Source of the DNA: Chrysoperla carnea
Lineage: Eukaryota > Arthropoda > Insecta > Neuroptera > Chrysopidae
Direction of reading: 5' to 3'
Assembly (NCBI RefSeq): GCF_905475395.1
Contig: NC_058337.1
Location: forward strand, 134,499,960 to 134,563,959
DNA: 64,000 bases
This document shows, one piece after another, positions 59,761-64,000 of the stretch. The translations under genes were made by a program, and so were the position numbers. The notes under the pieces were generated by a model. That model worked only from the letters and a program-made list of their open reading frames with translations. It made no database searches and was not told the DNA's origin. Every line of letters starts with the position of its first letter. The first letter of the stretch is position 1.

Positions 59761-62238
59761 AAATGATTAATGAGGCCATAGACCAATGAGGTTAATGAGG
59801 TTAAATAATTTTGGCTTCGTCATTATTAGAATTCGCCATTAATTTTTCCTTAATTTTTCATTAATTTTTAATTAATTTTTCCTTAATTTCCTATTCAATA
59901 TCAGGCAAAATAGTGGAACGTGCAGATTTAGTGACGACAGTGCTTTCATTAAAATATAGCGGCTAGTTTTAGAATTCTTTATTTTATTGTGTTTCAAGAT
60001 AGAGGAGTATCTTTGATGCGCTGAATTATCTTATCATCAAAAATTTAGGGTGCGCATGCTAACCAGGCGTTATTGTAACACACTTCCTTTTGAGTAACTC
60101 CCTCTTGAGTTTGTTTATTTGTTAAGTCTAGATCTGGCGTTTGGGTAAAGGCAGAAGAATCTGGCGAATTTCCACTGATTTTAATATAACCGAAAAGAGG
60201 ATCCCATGGATTGAAATTGGTCTGAATTTCTGAATTTGAGATATATACTCATTCTGATGCGCTGGGGATGCTGTAGTACAAGATACTTAATTTAATTTAA
60301 TTTTATTTTACGCCATATAGATCCTCTATATTCGCAGTTATATAGAGATTACTGCGAATTTCTAATTCAATTCAACTTGGAAGAATTTGCAGTGATTTAT
60401 CATGAGATAATAAAGAGAGAAAATCTTCTCGGTAAAATTTTCAGATTCGCTCGTTTCACAAACTTCTTGCGTTTGTCAAATGTCACATTATTTTAAAGTG
60501 TACAGTGATAAAGTGCTCAAGAACTTTTCGTTCAGGAGTAGATTGAAGTTTAAGGGAATATTCTCAATAAAATTTAAGTTTTCGTATATTTATTTGAATA
60601 GCAAATATTCGTTTAAGTTATAATTTTCCCTGTTATCCTATCATAAAAAGCAAGAACATCTTTAGTACTATTGAATTGTGAGTAGAATTTTGTACCCACT
60701 TGTTAGCCAACATATTGATGCATTTATGGTGAGATGAAATTTTCTTATTACTGTTATAAAACCAAATGATAATATCAAGGGAAATTGTTTTGAAACGTTG
60801 GGTTTTATAAGAGGGATGGTATATTGTATCTAGTCTAGAATTCTAGATCCTTTTATCGGATGTAATATCGTTTTGGGTTTAACGCACATTGACTAATAAA
60901 TACCATACATACAGATACTGTTTAGATCACTTCATCGGGTTTAAAAAAAATATTCGTTGCGTGCAAATATTTAGTTAAGTTCACAGTCTATACTCTATAT
61001 AACTAGGATTTTCGATATTTATTACTAAATGACCCGATGAACTTCGTTTCACCTACAATATATTTGATTATAGCATTATATCAGCGATTATTAATGTTAA
61101 CCTTAATTAACCTGCAGCTCAAATTCATTAATAGCCATATCATGAATTAGCCCGCCCGCTTGTCCTGCTTAAACTGTATACCAAAAAATGTTTGTGTGTC
61201 AATTAATGAGTATTTAATACGCCTCTGTACGGTTTTCGAGAAATTTAGCATTTATTAGTCAATAAGTGCTTTTAAAAATGTTGTACCTTTTAACTTTTAA
61301 AAGGTACAACATTAAAAAACTTTTCTCAATATTCCTTAAGTTTAAAGCTACAAAATTATACCAAAATTAGGAACTGTGCATAAAAATGAAAAACTTTTTC
61401 GGTTAAAACACTGACTTTGATAATTAATTTCTCTTAAACCGTAAAGAGAATCGATATGAATTTCTCTCAAAAGGCGTATAAAAGAATGGTTAATTGATAA
61501 ATAAAATTTCAAATATTTTTGGATTATTTTTAGGTACCGAAATACTTTAAATAAAGAATATTAAAAACTTATGACAGTGAATTCATATATTTTTTTGTGA
61601 GATGCCAATAAATTCGATTCTGTACACAATGAATAGTTTATTATTTTTGCAATGCATTTTTTTGTTATTAGATTTTTGATTCAATCGTAAATGAAAATTG
61701 ATATTTTTTACAATAATTTGCATAAATTGCCGTTTAACTTCCAATATATTTTATTATTATTATTATATTTCGATTGATGTTCGGTTGGACGATTTTTTTG
61801 TTTTTGTATAAAATATGAAAATTTTATCATATTTTATGTAAATCGTTTTTTGATACGTCCTACTTTTTATTATTATTTAAATATACCGCATATTTATGTA
61901 ATATATTCATATTTATGTCTTGTGTTCTGAAATATTTTATTCCACATCAAAGATCGAATCAGGCTTTAGACACAGGGCTGGATTAACCCACGCCGGAGTC
62001 CATAGACATTGAAATTCTTCTACAAATTTCTCTTTTTCTCTTTTGATTTTTTTCCGTAGCCTTTAGCCAATGCGGGACTCCTAGAAAATTGCCTACTCCA
62101 CCTTATGACTCATCCGCCACTGTTTAGACAGCACCAAGTACACATTTAAAGTAGACGATAACAGCCACGGATCAAGAACTTGATAATGGTGCCCCTGCTT
62201 AGCGATGAGCACCAACACCAAAGCATGGCTAATTTGAT
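59761..62238. other. AT-rich DNA, no gene seen
   Basis: I see only simple AT-rich sequence, a TTAATTTTTCATTAATTTT-rich tract near 59830-59890, and the hairpin at 61277-61313. Confidence 0.45.
61277..61313. repeat. Perfect 17-bp hairpin
   Basis: AATGTTGTACCTTTTAA is followed after 3 bases by its exact reverse complement. Isolated; probably a tiny foldback remnant. Confidence 0.8.
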
Positions 62239-62258
62239 TTGATTTGTCTTTATCTTAC

Positions 62259-62780
62259 TCACTTAGGCCTGAACTTTGCTCTGTGTCTACACATTGGTCT
62301 TGGTCTTTTTGTAATTAATTGCTTCTGTTTAGCATTCTTGGTATTGTACTTCGATCTTGCAATAAGTATGACAAAGATACTAAACCAATTACTAAATTCG
62401 TTAAACAAAGATAGTGAAATACAACCTTCCTTGCTAGTCTCATCCAGGACAACCAGATCAGGACAAAGAGTAACCGGTACGCCGGGTATTTGTTTGTTGA
62501 TGTTTAAGACAGCATCCGGGCGTAGATGCGATCGGAAAGCAAGATGGTCTTGAACGGCATTATGCCGCCGTTGCCACGCCGCTGAATGGATATTACAATG
62601 ATTCTGCACGGGAGGTAATGTCTCATTGACGTAACCACAACAACGACATCGTTTATTCCCGTTCTCGAATCCCAGTGTTTCATTTAATGGGACGACGCTG
62701 AGTCGGGCTTGGTGGATATAGCGGTAATCGCAAAATATGGATAAAGTGTTCCGCCCATTTAGCAGGAGTCTACCGCCCAT
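62259..62780 (-). pseudogene. C-terminal fragment of a second non-LTR retrotransposon
   Basis: A 173-codon minus-strand frame includes YIHQARLSVVPLN, KRCRCCGYVNETLPPVQNHC and RRHNAVQDHLAF, then GVPVTLCPDLVVLDE. The CxxCG...H-C zinc motif followed by a RPDLVV block is characteristic of the region after reverse transcriptase in several insect non-LTR elements. The preceding RT domain is absent, as expected if it is truncated or rearranged, and the end of the frame (after ~62450) loses similarity. Confidence 0.75.
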
Positions 62781-63640
62781 TTAGAAGTGGTTGCTTGCTT
62801 CCTTTAGACAGAGACAGAGAGATCGGACATAGTATCTGACGTCATATACTATGTTTGTCATAAGAACTCCATGGTAAATTCTGTTTTGCTAGAAAGGGAT
62901 ACGAACAAATCTTTGATGGCTTTTATATCTTGGTTATTTCTATAGTTATTGGAAAATCGATATTTCCTGATTCTCCAAAGAACAGTCGGTATTAAAATAT
63001 GATGAATGATGATATATTATGAGAAATGAGAAGGATTTGTGATGATGTTATGATTTTATATTATTTGATTGTCTCTATATGTGTGTGCAGTGTTTATTTA
63101 TTTCCATTTGTTACTGTTAGACGTTCAAACAGTCATCCATCGAGCAGTTTTAGGTAAAAAAAAAAGACAGTCACAGTCGTTATACAGTTACAGTTACAGT
63201 GAGTCAGTCGTGTCTGACTGTAACGCTGTTAGTTTGTGTATGATTGGACGTTTGTGTCGTTTATGTAAAATGTAAATGTCACATAATATTTATGCATAAA
63301 TTCGTATCTAGGTTGTGGAGCGAGGAGGATTTATATTTCTATGCGCTCTGTTCAATAAAAAGAGTTAATCTTATCATCGTTTACTTTACAAAAATTTATT
63401 AAAAAAAAACCAAGTTAATGTTCGGCTCTAAATTACCACAATCATGGTACCTGGGCCCCATAACCTTTTAATAAAGCTTACTTTATTTAGAAATTATATG
63501 TCGAAGTAGACACATTTCGCTGGACTATTCCCTTTTAGTTTCTTTTTAACTTTATAAAGAGCTTATTTTAACACGGCTGAATTTGGAATCTTTCCCTCCG
63601 ATATAGTGAGAATAATTCACCGGATTTTGATAATTAATTC
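62781..63640. other. Unassigned DNA
   Basis: Contains a run of CAGT/ACAG repeats that partly folds back (~63165-63225). No gene recognised. Confidence 0.45.
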
Positions 63641-63911
63641 GGAAAATTTTGGGTGAAGGCTTATTTTTTTTAAATAGATCTCTTTCGTTGTAAAAAACGT
63701 GACGTTATCTTGAATATCACGGCGTTTATTCATCGGATTGAGGCGAATAAAAAAAGGAATTGTTTGGGCATAACGATACTTCTGGGTGGGTGCAGAAGTA
63801 TCGTTATACCCGGGTTTGCGGGTATCGTTCCGGAGCCGGACAACTCCTTCTCGGTTTTTTCAACGAAAGAAACCTATTAACAAAAAAATTAGCCTTCTTC
63901 CAAAATTTTCC
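63641..63911. mobile_element. Inverted-repeat element with internal hairpin
   Basis: The left arm GGAAAATTTTGGGTGAAGGC and the following TCTCTTTCGTTG pair with CAACGAAAGAAACCTATTAA and GCCTTCTTCCAAAATTTTCC on the right (arms ~50 bp). Inside, ATAACGATACTTCTG (63770-63784) pairs exactly with 63793-63807. A relative is at 57482-57560. Confidence 0.75.
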
Positions 63912-64000
63912 TTTATTTTCTGCCTAAAAAGCTGTATTTTTCTATTTATTTCATTTCTTGATTACATTTGCCTCCCCAACTGACGTTTCAAGAAGGAATT

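Overview
This window is nuclear DNA from an insect. The support is split genes with GT-AG introns, proteins closest to insect or animal families (ELMO/CED-12, an ankyrin-DHHC palmitoyltransferase, proteasome subunit Rpn2/PSMD1), very AT-rich non-coding DNA, and a heavy load of insect-type transposons (piggyBac, hAT, pogo and mariner remnants, APE-type non-LTR retrotransposons, a tRNA-derived SINE with a CCTAA tail). The order cannot be fixed from the sequence. The dispersed ~550-bp repeat looks like one I associate loosely with lacewings, but that is a weak guess.

Layout. 1-1486 is a long palindromic (foldback) element cut by the window edge. 1990-2660 holds a decayed mariner-like element on the minus strand. 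2921-5646 is a complete two-exon ELMO gene on the plus strand. 5647-12057 is intergenic, with small inverted-repeat elements and one dispersed repeat. 12058-18287 is a six-exon minus-strand ankyrin-repeat DHHC palmitoyltransferase (Patsas-like). Its 2.6-kb first intron contains, on the opposite strand, a candidate two-exon gene for a ~105-residue coiled-coil protein, with a duplicated first exon. 19572-30538 carries the first nine exons (636 codons) of PSMD1/Rpn2 on the plus strand, head-to-head with the palmitoyltransferase. The last ~315 codons are not in the window, so the next intron must exceed 33 kb unless the assembly is broken.

Everything from 30539 to 64000 is therefore probably PSMD1 intron or flanking DNA, and it is mostly mobile elements. 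It holds an apparently intact 2.68-kb piggyBac element (32211-34888, TTAA target duplication, 636-aa transposase with all three catalytic Asp). A four-unit ~314-bp tandem array follows (36220-37400). The most striking object is a ~16.5-kb composite transposon (37481-53950) with terminal inverted repeats. Its right arm is 1.4 kb. Its left arm has grown to 5.9 kb because an internal ~521-bp segment is tandemly amplified into about nine to ten satellite units. The interior carries a broken plus-strand transposase-like gene followed by a ubiquitin-specific-protease-like domain, an opposite-strand Cys-rich remnant, a nested non-LTR retrotransposon, and a nested dispersed repeat. The rest (53951-64000) has a pogo-type MITE, another dispersed repeat, a lone hAT end, a non-LTR C-terminal fragment and several hairpins.

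The host genes share no obvious pathway: ELMO works in engulfment and Rac activation, the DHHC enzyme in protein S-acylation, and PSMD1 in the 26S proteasome. The biological interest lies mainly in the transposon that appears to be generating satellite DNA inside its own terminal repeat.
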